From: Phycisphaerae bacterium
GTDB lineage: Bacteria > Planctomycetota > Phycisphaerae > UBA1845 > Fen-1342
Direction of reading: 5' to 3'
Assembly (NCBI GenBank): GCA_020058145.1
Contig: JAGVEP010000504.1
Location: 1-12,302, forward strand
Length of the DNA: 12,302 bases
Of the stretch, positions 1 through 6,880 are shown in pieces. Both the position numbers and the translations under genes were made by a program. Within the stretch, counting starts at the first letter, position 1, and the number at the start of each line of letters is the position of its first letter. The notes under the pieces are model-generated. The model made no database searches and was not told where the DNA came from. It was given only the letters and a program-made list of their open reading frames with translations.

Positions 1-55
1 CGAGCTCGCGCTCGCGGCTCGGATACACCAACGGCCACGCGCGGGCGCGGGCCGC

Positions 56-61
56 TACAAT
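56..61 (+). promoter_or_regulatory. possible -10 box before the HlyD gene
   Basis: TACAAT matches the TATAAT consensus at five of six bases and lies 21 nt before the ATG at 83, with a ribosome binding site (GAGG, 72-75) between them. There is no recognisable -35 box 17 nt upstream (GGCCAC), so this is weak. The gene could instead be read from a transcript starting before the window. Confidence 0.25.
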
Positions 62-82
62 GGGCCGCGCTGAGGTCGCACC

Positions 83-1453
83 ATGAAGAAGTGGATCATC
101 TTGCTCGCGGCGGTGGCGGTCGTCGCCCTGGCCTGGTACTTCGGCCGCCAGTACGCCCTCGTCCCGGTCTGGGCGCAACCAAAATTCGGCCAGGTCGCCC
201 GGGGCGACATCAAGGTGCCGATCACGGCAGCGGGTTTGATCCACCCGTACCAGGTCATCGAGGTCAAGTCGATGGCGTCCGGGCGGATCATGGGCGTATC
301 CGTGGTTGCAGGAGATTTCGCGACCGCCCGCAAGCCACTCGTGGTCCTCGACCCGATCGACGAGCAGCGGGCGCTGGATCGGGCGCAGGCGGATTATAAC
401 CGCGCCGCGGCGATGCTGACGCAGGCGCGGGTGGCCGTGGAGCGCGCGCAAGTCGCGACCGAGACCGCCACGGTCCGTCTCGACGAGATCATGGCGCAGG
501 GCCAAATCGTCGCCTTTCAAAAACAGAAGGACGAGGACCTGGCCAAGGCCGGCAACGTGAGCGCCCAGGACCTGGTCAATTCACGGGCACAGTACGAGAT
601 CAATCGGGCGCAACAGGCGGCCGCCCGCATCGCGATTCGCAGTGCCGAACTCTCCAAACAGGATGCGGAGGCCGCCGTAATATCCCAGGGGGCGATCGTG
701 GAAGCGGCCCGCAACACCAAGGAGGATCACGAAAAGAGCCTCCGCGAGACGACCGTGCTCGCGCCAGACGATGCGATCGTCACCGAGGTCTGGGTGCGTC
801 CCGGCATGTTGGTGCAATCGGCCACCACGGGTTTCACCGGCGGCACGCCACTCATGAAGCTGGCGGACGTCTCGAAGAAAAAGGTCATCGCCCGGCTGGA
901 CGAGGCGGACTACGGCCGCGTGCTGAACATCTCGCCGCTCGACGCCCTGCCCGAGATGCCCGAGTTGCGTGCCGCCGCCGAGCAGGACGCGGCGCAGCTC
1001 GAGAAGCGCGGCGGGCTCGTGCGGATCACGGTCGACGCGTTCCCCGATCAGGTATTCGAAGGCCGGATCGAGCGGGTCGAGCCGCAGGGCAAGCTCAACG
1101 CGGGCTCGTCGATCATTCAGTTCGACGTCCACGTCGAGATTACCGGCGACAAACGGCACTTGTTGCCGCTGGGCGCGCAGGCCCAGGTCGAATTCACCGT
1201 GGAAAACGAGCTCAACGCCCTGCGGGTGCCGGCCGAGGCGGTCAAGACGTTTGAAGAACAGCGCGGCGTGTGGATCAAAACGGAGCCGGAGCCCGGTTCG
1301 CACGAACAATTCGGCAAGCGGTTCGTCCCGTGCCGTTTCGGGATCAGCGACGGCGAACATACCCAGGTCATCGAGGTCCTGGCGGGCCATGAACTCAAAG
1401 AAGGCACGGAGGTCTACACGAAATTGCCGCCGAAGCCGGGCGAGGCGGAATAA
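83..1453 (+). CDS. HlyD/MacA-family periplasmic adaptor (membrane fusion protein)
   Basis: 456-residue periplasmic adaptor of the RND/ABC efflux type, which normally couples an inner-membrane pump to an outer-membrane channel. The start has GAGG at 72-75, 7 nt upstream. Residues about 4-21 form one N-terminal membrane anchor without a lipobox. A lipoyl-type half-motif follows (ITAAGLIHPYQVIEVKSMASGRI, about 47-70, in two pieces around a hydrophobic core), then a long Ala/Gln/Arg-rich coiled-coil hairpin (about 95-220). The second lipoyl half is near 225-265 (TTVLAPDDAIVTEVWVRPGM). The beta-barrel and membrane-proximal domains are near 315-450 (LRVPAEAVKTF). Length and order fit MacA. The next gene is an ABC ATPase, which supports a MacA-MacB or lipoprotein/peptide export role, but no permease is visible and the substrate is unknown. 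Family call is firm; MacA-like subtype is inferred. Confidence 0.9.
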   Translation: MKKWIILLAAVAVVALAWYFGRQYALVPVWAQPKFGQVARGDIKVPITAAGLIHPYQVIEVKSMASGRIMGVSVVAGDFATARKPLVVLDPIDEQRALDRAQADYNRAAAMLTQARVAVERAQVATETATVRLDEIMAQGQIVAFQKQKDEDLAKAGNVSAQDLVNSRAQYEINRAQQAAARIAIRSAELSKQDAEAAVISQGAIVEAARNTKEDHEKSLRETTVLAPDDAIVTEVWVRPGMLVQSATTGFTGGTPLMKLADVSKKKVIARLDEADYGRVLNISPLDALPEMPELRAAAEQDAAQLEKRGGLVRITVDAFPDQVFEGRIERVEPQGKLNAGSSIIQFDVHVEITGDKRHLLPLGAQAQVEFTVENELNALRVPAEAVKTFEEQRGVWIKTEPEPGSHEQFGKRFVPCRFGISDGEHTQVIEVLAGHELKEGTEVYTKLPPKPGEAE

Positions 1454-1466
1454 CCACGGAAGAGAA

Positions 1467-1630
1467 ACCACAGAGGCACAGAGGCACAGAGAAATGCAAA
1501 ATGCAGAATGCAGCAAAGGGATCAAGGGAGCTAGGGAGCCAGGGATCAAGGCCGGCGCTTGCACGCCTCGATCCCTTGTTTCCTTACTCCCTGTTCCCTT
1601 GTCTTCTCTGTGCCTCTGTGCCTCTGTGGT
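1467..1630. repeat. 164-nt palindromic intergenic element (MITE/REP-like)
   Basis: The outer arms 1467-1492 and 1605-1630 are exact 26-bp reverse complements, each built on the 9-bp direct repeat CAGAGGCA. Inside them is a second, imperfect palindrome: the left side has AAGGGATCAAGGGAG and AGGGATCAAGG, and the right side has CTCGATCCCTTG and TTCCCTTG. The left part also carries three iterations of ATGCA. The element begins 13 nt after the adaptor stop and ends 33 nt before the ATPase start. When translated it gives the peptides TTEAQRHRE and SLCLCASVV, which recur in mis-annotated proteins of many bacteria. This suggests a widely dispersed non-coding repeat. It carries no transposase, and no clear target-site duplication was seen. 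Confidence 0.85.
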
Positions 1631-1653
1631 GAATCCGCATGGAGGCCGACAGC

Positions 1654-1658
1654 GAGGG
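1654..1658 (+). promoter_or_regulatory. ribosome binding site deciding the GTG start of the ABC ATPase
   Basis: GAGGG ends 5 nt before the GTG at 1664. It supports starting the ATPase there rather than at the in-frame ATG at 1559, which lies inside the palindromic repeat and would add 35 repeat-derived residues. Confidence 0.55.
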
Positions 1659-1663
1659 CGGAC

Positions 1664-2824
1664 GTGGCGCTGATCGAGGTCCGCGGACTGACCAAGCTGT
1701 ACCGCATGGGCGATGCGGTCGTCCATGCGCTCGATGGCGTCGATCTGAACATTGACCGGGGCGAGTTCGTCGCCATCACCGGAGCCTCCGGCAGCGGCAA
1801 GAGCACCATGATGCACCTGCTCGGCTGCCTCGACCGCCCGACCGACGGGACCTACACGCTCGACGGCCGGGCCGTGAGCGATTTGTCCGACCGCGAACTC
1901 GCCGCGATTCGCAACAAGCAGATCGGGTTCGTCTTCCAGACGTTCAACCTCATTAACCGCACCTCCGCGACGGAAAACGTCGGCATTCCGCTGTTCTACG
2001 CGCGGCAGACGAGCACGCGTGTTCCCAGTATGCGGGCCCTCGAACGCGTCGGGCTCGCGGCCCGTGCCAAGCACAACCCCAACGAGTTGTCGGGCGGCGA
2101 GCGGCAGCGCGTCGCCATCGCCCGCGCGATCGTCAACGATCCCATATTGCTGCTGGCCGACGAGCCGACCGGCAACCTCGACTCGCGCACCGGCGAGCAG
2201 ATCATGGAGATCTTCCACCAGCTCAACACCCAGGGCGTCACGATCGTGATGGTCACGCACGAACCGGACATCGCTCGCCAGGCGCGGCGCATCGTCCAGA
2301 TGCGCGACGGCAAGATTACCTCCGACCGCACGGCGGCGCAGGTCATCGCGGAAGACGGGTCAGCCGCGCCACGGAAGTGGTCGGCGGCAACGACCACGGC
2401 CCCGGCCGAGGAAATCGAGGCCCCCACGCACTTGACCGTGACGAAAGCCCGTTTGATGGCCGGCGCCAACGCAGCCCTGACCTGCGGCATTCTCGCGCTG
2501 GCCATCTGGGGTCTCGCTTTCGGCCTGGCGGCTCTGCTAACGCGGAAATTTGATCCCCAGACGCTGGCCGCCAACCCCGGCCGACCCCCGCCGACGCCGG
2601 TCATCGTGGCGTCACTGACGGCGTGCGTCGGCTACATTGCGGGCCCCGTGCTCGCCATCCTGGCCCTCGTCTTCGCGGTGCGCTGCCGTAAGCGGTTGCG
2701 GACTGAGCCCGGCCTCTGGCGTGGCGGGCGGCGGGCGCTGACGGGCTTGGTGCTCGGGATTCTCGGGTTGGTATTGCCGGTCGCGGCCTTGATCGTCAGC
2801 CTGGCGTGGCGCGCGGTCCACTGA
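1664..2824 (+). CDS. MacB/LolD-type ABC transporter ATPase with fused C-terminal membrane domain
   Basis: 386 residues from the GTG. The first ~225 are a complete ABC nucleotide-binding domain: Walker A GASGSGKST (40-48), Q-loop Gln92, signature LSGGERQ (142-148), Walker B ILLLADEPTGNLD (161-173), H-loop His199. DEPTGNLD and the overall spacing fit the MacB/LolD/FtsE group, which powers periplasmic lipoprotein or macrolide export. A linker rich in Ala, Thr and Glu (about 232-262) leads to about 125 extra residues with three probable membrane helices (270-292, 313-339, 358-381). The last (LTGLVLGILGLVLPVAALIV) resembles DUF4190. LolD proteins normally end near 230, and MacB has an FtsX-type domain with a large periplasmic loop that is absent here. 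It probably shares an operon with the adaptor. The permease partner is not in the window. The gene overlaps the convergent DUF502 gene by 29 bp. Confidence 0.88.
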   Translation: MALIEVRGLTKLYRMGDAVVHALDGVDLNIDRGEFVAITGASGSGKSTMMHLLGCLDRPTDGTYTLDGRAVSDLSDRELAAIRNKQIGFVFQTFNLINRTSATENVGIPLFYARQTSTRVPSMRALERVGLAARAKHNPNELSGGERQRVAIARAIVNDPILLLADEPTGNLDSRTGEQIMEIFHQLNTQGVTIVMVTHEPDIARQARRIVQMRDGKITSDRTAAQVIAEDGSAAPRKWSAATTTAPAEEIEAPTHLTVTKARLMAGANAALTCGILALAIWGLAFGLAALLTRKFDPQTLAANPGRPPPTPVIVASLTACVGYIAGPVLAILALVFAVRCRKRLRTEPGLWRGGRRALTGLVLGILGLVLPVAALIVSLAWRAVH

Positions 2825-3617
2825 CGCTGCTGGTCGGTGAGTCGGCCGAGGGTGGCAGTGGCGCGCGGTGTTGGCCCGTCGCCATGGTGACGTAACTCGG
2901 CGAGAGAATGCCGCCCGACATGCAGATCTTGATCGCTTCCTCGACCGTCCAGTCCACTTCGATGATGTCCTTCCGCTTAAGAATGAACAGGTAGCCGGTG
3001 GTTGGGTTCGGCGTGGTCGCGACGAACACCGCGACGAGATCTTCGCCCGTTACCGAGTCTTTGTATGTGTTCGTGATAAAGCCGACCGAGCGCGTGAGTT
3101 CGTTGGGGAACGGCACCAACGCGACGCGCTGAAAACCGGGCGCCTGGTCGGCTGAGAACATGCCCAGAATCTGCTTGAGAGCTCCGTAGATCGTTTTGAT
3201 GAACGGAACACGGGCGATGAACTGGTCGGACCACTCGATCAAGCGCCTGCCCAGGAGGTTGGCGGCGAAGAGCCCGATCGTATAGAGAATCAAGATGGTC
3301 AAAATGACCGAGAAGATCGAGATGCCCCACTGCAACCCGGTCGGCAGGGACTTCATGCCCACGCTGGTCATGTCCTCCGGCGGAATGCCCCAGGACAGCA
3401 TGATCTTGCGGCCCCACGCGCTCAAGACAAACGCATCGAGGATCCACAGCGATGCGTCGCGCAGCCAGCGAAAGACCAGCATCACCAGCCAGACGGTCAC
3501 GACCACCGGCAGAATCGTGATCAGTCCCGTCGTAATCCTGGCGCGGACGAGAGCCCGCAACGTGGCGAGGACGCGGCTGCGGTGCCGGGTGGGCGCAGGG
3601 TGCGCACTGTCGGGCAT
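2796..3617 (-). CDS. DUF502 family membrane protein
   Basis: 273 residues. The ATG at 3617 is chosen because AGGAGA lies 8 nt upstream; the open frame extends to 3695 only through the tandem repeat. There are two membrane helices (about 28-50 and 98-120). The hallmark DUF502 motifs follow: RVPFIKTIYGALKQI (136-150), PNELTRSVGFITN (171-183), VAVFVATTPNPTTGYLF (195-211) and EEAIKICMSGGI (226-237). The last ~25 residues are a Pro/Ser-rich tail. DUF502 is an inner-membrane family of unknown biochemical role found in many bacteria and in plants (COV-like proteins); no function is assigned. The 3' end overlaps the ABC gene convergently by 29 bp. The permease gene upstream is co-directional but 187 bp away, so a shared transcript is possible but unproven. 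A TAAGAT sequence (minus strand, 3740-3735) could be a -10 box but lacks a matching -35. Confidence 0.9.
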   Translation of the reverse strand: MPDSAHPAPTRHRSRVLATLRALVRARITTGLITILPVVVTVWLVMLVFRWLRDASLWILDAFVLSAWGRKIMLSWGIPPEDMTSVGMKSLPTGLQWGISIFSVILTILILYTIGLFAANLLGRRLIEWSDQFIARVPFIKTIYGALKQILGMFSADQAPGFQRVALVPFPNELTRSVGFITNTYKDSVTGEDLVAVFVATTPNPTTGYLFILKRKDIIEVDWTVEEAIKICMSGGILSPSYVTMATGQHRAPLPPSADSPTSSVSGPRATPG

Positions 3618-3625
3618 GAGGACTA

Positions 3626-3631
3626 TCTCCT
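3626..3631 (-). promoter_or_regulatory. ribosome binding site deciding the DUF502 start
   Basis: Reading the minus strand, AGGAGA is separated from the ATG at 3617 by 8 nt. It argues against the longer in-frame reading from 3695, whose N-terminus would be two copies of SGRAPYRP encoded by the tandem repeat. Confidence 0.7.
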
Positions 3632-3634
3632 GGG

Positions 3635-3702
3635 CCGGCCGGTACGGAGCCCGGCCGCTACACACCGGCCGGTACGGAGCCCGGCCGCTACACACCGGCC
3701 GG
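3635..3702. repeat. 30-bp tandem repeat, two full copies plus a partial third
   Basis: Units 3635-3664 and 3665-3694 are identical, and 3695-3702 begins a third before diverging. Each unit carries an internal palindrome: GGCCGG (3637-3642 in the first) pairs with CCGGCC (3651-3656) around an 8-nt loop. It lies 18 nt upstream of the DUF502 start, so it would be in that gene's 5' untranslated leader if transcription starts upstream of it. The rest of the 187-bp gap (3618-3804) shows nothing else I can support. Confidence 0.85.
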
Positions 3703-3804
3703 TGTGGAACACGTTGCCACCGGCTGGCCTGAGAATCTTAGCCAATCGCGGGCCGGCTGGCGCAGGTGGCCGCGGGTACCGCGGAAGCCGCCCAGTTCAA
3801 ATGG

Positions 3805-5328
3805 TCAGCGCTTGGCGGCGGTAGGTGCGGCCGGCGCGCTGGCCGCGACACGCGGATTGAGCAGACTGTGGCGCCGGCCGTAGCCGAAATAGATCGCGAA
3901 TCCGACCAGCAACCATACGCCGAGCCGCAACCAATTCTCCCACGGCAGCGCGAACATCAGCAGCAGGCAGAACGCGATACCCAGCACGGGTACCAGCGGA
4001 ACCAGCGGGGCGCGGAAAGCACGCTCGGCGTGGGGATGCGTACGCCGCATGATGAGCACGGAGGCACACACGATCATGAACGCGAGCAGCGTCCCGATAT
4101 TGACGAGTTCCATGAGGAAGCGCAGCGGGAGGAGCCCCGCCAGGATGCTCACACACGCACCCGTGAGGATGGTGGATTTCCACGGGGTGCGAAACCGCGG
4201 GTGTACGGCCCCGAAGAACCCCGGCGGCAGCAGGCGATCGCGGGCCATCGCCAGCAGCACGCGCGGCTGGCTCAACATGAGCACCAACAGCACGGACGTG
4301 ATTCCGGCCAGGGCGCCGGACGAGATGATGAACTGGGCCCACGGCAACCCGACCTTCTCGAAAGCCCTGGAAACCGGGGCGTGAATATCGAGCTGATCGT
4401 AAGGCACCATGCCGGTGAGCACGGCGGCGACGGCGGCGTAGAGCAGCGTGCAGATGACCAGCGAGGCGATAATCCCGATCGGCACGTCGCGGCGCGGGTT
4501 GCGGGCCTCCTCGGCGTGGGTAGAGACCGAGTCAAAGCCGATGTACGCAATGAAGGTGATTGCGGCTCCGGCCAGCATCCCCAGCGGTTGCCCGCCGCTG
4601 CTGGTTTGCCCGCAAATGCTCTGGCCGAAGAGGCTGATGCCCGTGTAGCCGTACGGCGCGAAGGGGTGCCAGTTCTTCGGATCGACGTAGAAGGCACCGA
4701 CGGCAATGACGAAGAGCACGATGGCGAGTTTGATAATGACCATCACCGCGTTGAAGCTGGCGCTTTCCCGGATGCCCTTGACCAGGATCGCGGTGATGAT
4801 CGCCACAATGAGGATCGCCGGCAGGTCGCAGAGCGCCGCGGTGGCCTGCAAGTGCCCCGTCTGCAGGTTGAAGTCGAAGGGCGCCGCGCTGAGCAGCGCC
4901 GGCAGCTTGAGGCCGAACATGCCGATGAAGTCCTGGAAGTAGCCGGACCAGCCATTGGCGACCGTGGCGGCACCGACGCCGTATTCCAACACCAGGTCCC
5001 AGCCGATGATCCACGCGAGCAGTTCGCCGAGGGTGGCATAAGCGTATGTGTAGGCGGAGCCGGCCACGGGGACGAGCGAGGCGAACTCGGCGTAGCACAG
5101 CGCGGCGAAGACGCACGCCAGACCCGCCACCGCGAACGACAGCATCATGGCTGGGCCGGTTTTGTCGTGCGCCACGGCCCCGGTCACGACGAAAATCCCC
5201 ACGCCGATGATGCAGCCCACTCCCAGACTCGTGAGCTGCACGGGGCCGAGGATGCGGCGCAGCCGGTTGCCGCTTTCCATCTCCGCGAGCAGGACGTTTA
5301 GCGGTTTTTTGGCGAAGAGTTGGCTCAT
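3805..5328 (-). CDS. APC superfamily amino acid permease (cationic amino acid transporter type)
   Basis: 507 residues, starting at the ATG at 5328 (MSQLFAKKPL). The frame stays open to 5535, but the extra residues come from the inverted repeat, so they are dropped; no clear Shine-Dalgarno is visible before 5328. The protein is hydrophobic throughout, with about 12-14 membrane helices. The unwound TM1 motif IGVGIF is at 41-46, followed by CAT-type signatures (CYAEFASLVPVAGSAYTYAY, 78-97; GWDLVLEYGVGAATVANGWS, 109-128). The sequence FIAYIGFDSVSTHAEEARNP in the middle is the usual TM6 to TM7 region of this family, and MARDRLLPPGF follows. Length is normal for bacterial CAT-like permeases such as YfnA/GkApcT. 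It imports amino acids by secondary transport at the inner membrane; the exact substrate cannot be read from sequence. The tail is Ala/Pro-rich and nonconserved. It is divergent from the glycosyltransferase. Confidence 0.93.
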   Translation of the reverse strand: MSQLFAKKPLNVLLAEMESGNRLRRILGPVQLTSLGVGCIIGVGIFVVTGAVAHDKTGPAMMLSFAVAGLACVFAALCYAEFASLVPVAGSAYTYAYATLGELLAWIIGWDLVLEYGVGAATVANGWSGYFQDFIGMFGLKLPALLSAAPFDFNLQTGHLQATAALCDLPAILIVAIITAILVKGIRESASFNAVMVIIKLAIVLFVIAVGAFYVDPKNWHPFAPYGYTGISLFGQSICGQTSSGGQPLGMLAGAAITFIAYIGFDSVSTHAEEARNPRRDVPIGIIASLVICTLLYAAVAAVLTGMVPYDQLDIHAPVSRAFEKVGLPWAQFIISSGALAGITSVLLVLMLSQPRVLLAMARDRLLPPGFFGAVHPRFRTPWKSTILTGACVSILAGLLPLRFLMELVNIGTLLAFMIVCASVLIMRRTHPHAERAFRAPLVPLVPVLGIAFCLLLMFALPWENWLRLGVWLLVGFAIYFGYGRRHSLLNPRVAASAPAAPTAAKR

Positions 5329-5386
5329 GGCGGGGTATGATGCCCGCGCTGCGGCGGAGACGCAACCGCTGCCTGGCTGGCGTCCG

Positions 5387-5560
5387 GGCGCCGGGTGTAG
5401 TCCAAAACTGTGGTAGCCGCCCCGCGCGGCGCGGCTCCTGTCCGAGCCCCACGCGCCAGCGTGGGGTTTTCCGCGGAGCGCGCTGCGTGGACTCCAGGCT
5501 TGCGCCTGAGGCTCGGACGGCAAGCTTTCCGCCACAGTTTTGGACTACATCCCAGGCGCC
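5387..5560. repeat. long inverted repeat between divergent genes
   Basis: The arms 5396-5413 (TGTAGTCCAAAACTGTGG) and 5532-5549 are exact 18-bp reverse complements. The match extends outward with a 1-2 nt indel to GGCGCC at 5387 and GGCGCC ending at 5560. The interior holds nested smaller palindromes (CCCCACGCGCCAGCGTGGGG, 5447-5466; and CGAGCC, 5443-5448, with GGCTCG, 5510-5515) and the 54-bp dispersed repeat. It fills most of the 275-bp gap between the permease and glycosyltransferase starts, so promoters for both must lie in or beside it. No protein is encoded. Confidence 0.85.
5437..5490 (+). repeat. 54-bp dispersed repeat, copy 1
   Basis: This segment matches 12247-12300 with two mismatches and no gaps. 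Its core is the hairpin CCCCACGCGCCAGCGTGGGG (8-bp stem with mismatches in the loop) followed by TTTTCCGCGGAGCGCGCTGC. Copy 1 is nested inside the larger inverted repeat; copy 2 is at the window end. Confidence 0.9.
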
Positions 5561-5590
5561 AACCCCCGCGGCATCTTCGGCCGCTGGCGT

Positions 5591-5596
5591 TAAGCT
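5591..5596 (+). promoter_or_regulatory. weak -10-like box before the glycosyltransferase
   Basis: TAAGCT (four of six consensus bases, within GTTAAGCTGT) ends 7 nt before the ATG at 5604. A near-identical GTTAAACTGT precedes the gene at 9388. With no Shine-Dalgarno before 5604, a leaderless transcript starting at or near the ATG would be consistent. No -35 box is seen, so confidence is low. Confidence 0.2.
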
Positions 5597-5603
5597 GTAC
5601 GGC

Positions 5604-6722
5604 ATGGCGGACCAAAGTCTTCCTGCCGTCAGCAACGCCGCTTTGCCCGTGGTGAAATCCGTGCTCCACGTGGCGGACGGGGAGGTGCTGGCACGCGTCG
5701 GGCCGATGTTCGTGCAGCTCACGAGCGCGCTTTGCGCTGGCGGAACCCGCGTGACGCTCGTGACCGACAGCGCAGCGATGGTCGCCCGCCTGCAGGGTAC
5801 GCCGGTGACCTGCCACCGCTTCGCCCACCTCGACGGTTGGCGCGCGTGGGGTTTGGCGGAGCAACTGGCCGCACGCTGTAGTCCGCCGCCCGACGTTGTG
5901 CATGTCTGGGACACGACGGGTCTGCGCCGGGTGCAACACTGGGTTTGGCGGGCGGGCGTGCCGCTGGTCGTACACGTGCTGAGTCGCGCGGGGCTGGAGC
6001 GACTGCTCCGCAGCGGGCTGCACGAAACGCCGGGGGTGCTCGCCGGATCACAAGCCCTCGCCGACGAGTTCATCCAGCGGGCGCCGCAGGCCGGCGGCCG
6101 CTGCCGGACCGTCGTGCCGGCGGTGGCTCCGGGGATACGGCCGACGGCCGAGCGCGGGCCGGATCGGGCCTTCAGCGTGCTGTGCGTGGGACGTGCGGTG
6201 CCGGATGGCGGGCTCGAACTGCTGCTGGAAGCTGTCGCGCAGCTCCACCGCGGCCCATGCGACCTCATCGTGGCCGTCCTCGGTAGCGGGCCGGGGCTGG
6301 ACGCACTGCGACGCCGGGCCCGAGCGCTCGGCGTACAGGAGTGCGTCGCCCTGCTGGATGAACCCTGGCTGTGGGAAAAAGTCCTCCCGGGCGCGGACGC
6401 GCTCGTCGTGCCAACGTGTCAGCACGAGCTTTCCGTGGCCCCGCTGCTGGCGATGGCCTTGCGCAAGCTCGTGCTGACCTCGCGCGACCAGCAGGCGGAG
6501 TGGTTCGTCGAGGACCGCACCACGTGGCAGTTCACGCCGGGCTCCGCGGTCGAACTGGCCTATTTGCTGACACGCGCGATGGAGCAGCCCAAGCAGGTGC
6601 TGGAACTAACCGCGATGGCGGCGGACTACCTGCGAGCGCACCACACCATCCGGACACTCGTCGCTGAGCTGACTTCGTGCTACGCGCAGGCGCTGGCGAC
6701 ACACACGGCGTCCCGCAAATGA
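5604..6722 (+). CDS. GT-B fold glycosyltransferase-like protein (GT4-like, degenerate active site)
   Basis: 372 residues from ATG 5604; the open frame runs back to 5337 only through the inverted repeat. The N-terminal Rossmann half has VLHVADG (20-26), a Gly-containing loop (CAGGTRVTLVTD, 44-55), PPDVVHVWD (95-103) and VLAGSQALADEF (145-156, the usual linker motif before the second domain). The C-terminal half has FSVLCVGRAVPDGGLELLLE (190-209), VAVLGSGPGLDAL (223-235) and ADALVVPTCQHELSVAPLLA (264-283). In GT4 enzymes the last segment carries E-x7-E, which contacts the nucleotide sugar. Here Glu275 is present but the second position is Ala283. The basic Arg/Lys pair of the second domain is also not obvious. 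It may use an unusual donor or be catalytically weak. Family fold is well supported; donor and acceptor are unknown. No glycan-cluster genes flank it. Confidence 0.72.
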   Translation: MADQSLPAVSNAALPVVKSVLHVADGEVLARVGPMFVQLTSALCAGGTRVTLVTDSAAMVARLQGTPVTCHRFAHLDGWRAWGLAEQLAARCSPPPDVVHVWDTTGLRRVQHWVWRAGVPLVVHVLSRAGLERLLRSGLHETPGVLAGSQALADEFIQRAPQAGGRCRTVVPAVAPGIRPTAERGPDRAFSVLCVGRAVPDGGLELLLEAVAQLHRGPCDLIVAVLGSGPGLDALRRRARALGVQECVALLDEPWLWEKVLPGADALVVPTCQHELSVAPLLAMALRKLVLTSRDQQAEWFVEDRTTWQFTPGSAVELAYLLTRAMEQPKQVLELTAMAADYLRAHHTIRTLVAELTSCYAQALATHTASRK

Positions 6723-6880
6723 CCCCTGCGTTTCTTTGCAGCAGCCCCGCTTGCTGGCCGACGTAAAATACAGCGGGCTCGCAGCCTGCCACGGCCGCCG
6801 GTCGTGCGCGGCGGCGACGAAAGCGCAGGAAACGACCAGCATGCCAGCCGGACACCGATTTTCCGACGGAGGGCCCCATA

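Noticed and set aside
1559..1663. N-terminal extension of the ATPase from ATG 1559
   Set aside because: The extra residues are translated repeat (VFSVPLCLCGESA), while GTG 1664 has a good ribosome binding site and matches the usual ABC N-terminus.
581..2260. 559-residue open frame on the minus strand
   Set aside because: It is the antisense shadow of the adaptor and ATPase genes and runs through the palindrome; its composition (Arg/Asp/His-rich, no domains) is typical of GC-rich shadows.
3635..3702. CRISPR-like direct repeats
   Set aside because: The units are contiguous with no spacers and there are no cas genes; it is a simple tandem repeat.
3766..5301. 511-residue open frame on the plus strand
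   Set aside because: It is antisense to the well-supported APC permease and has a charged, low-complexity sequence with no recognisable motif.
5337..5603. N-terminal extension of the glycosyltransferase and (minus) of the permease to 5535
   Set aside because: Both extensions are read from the inverted repeat and lack family similarity.
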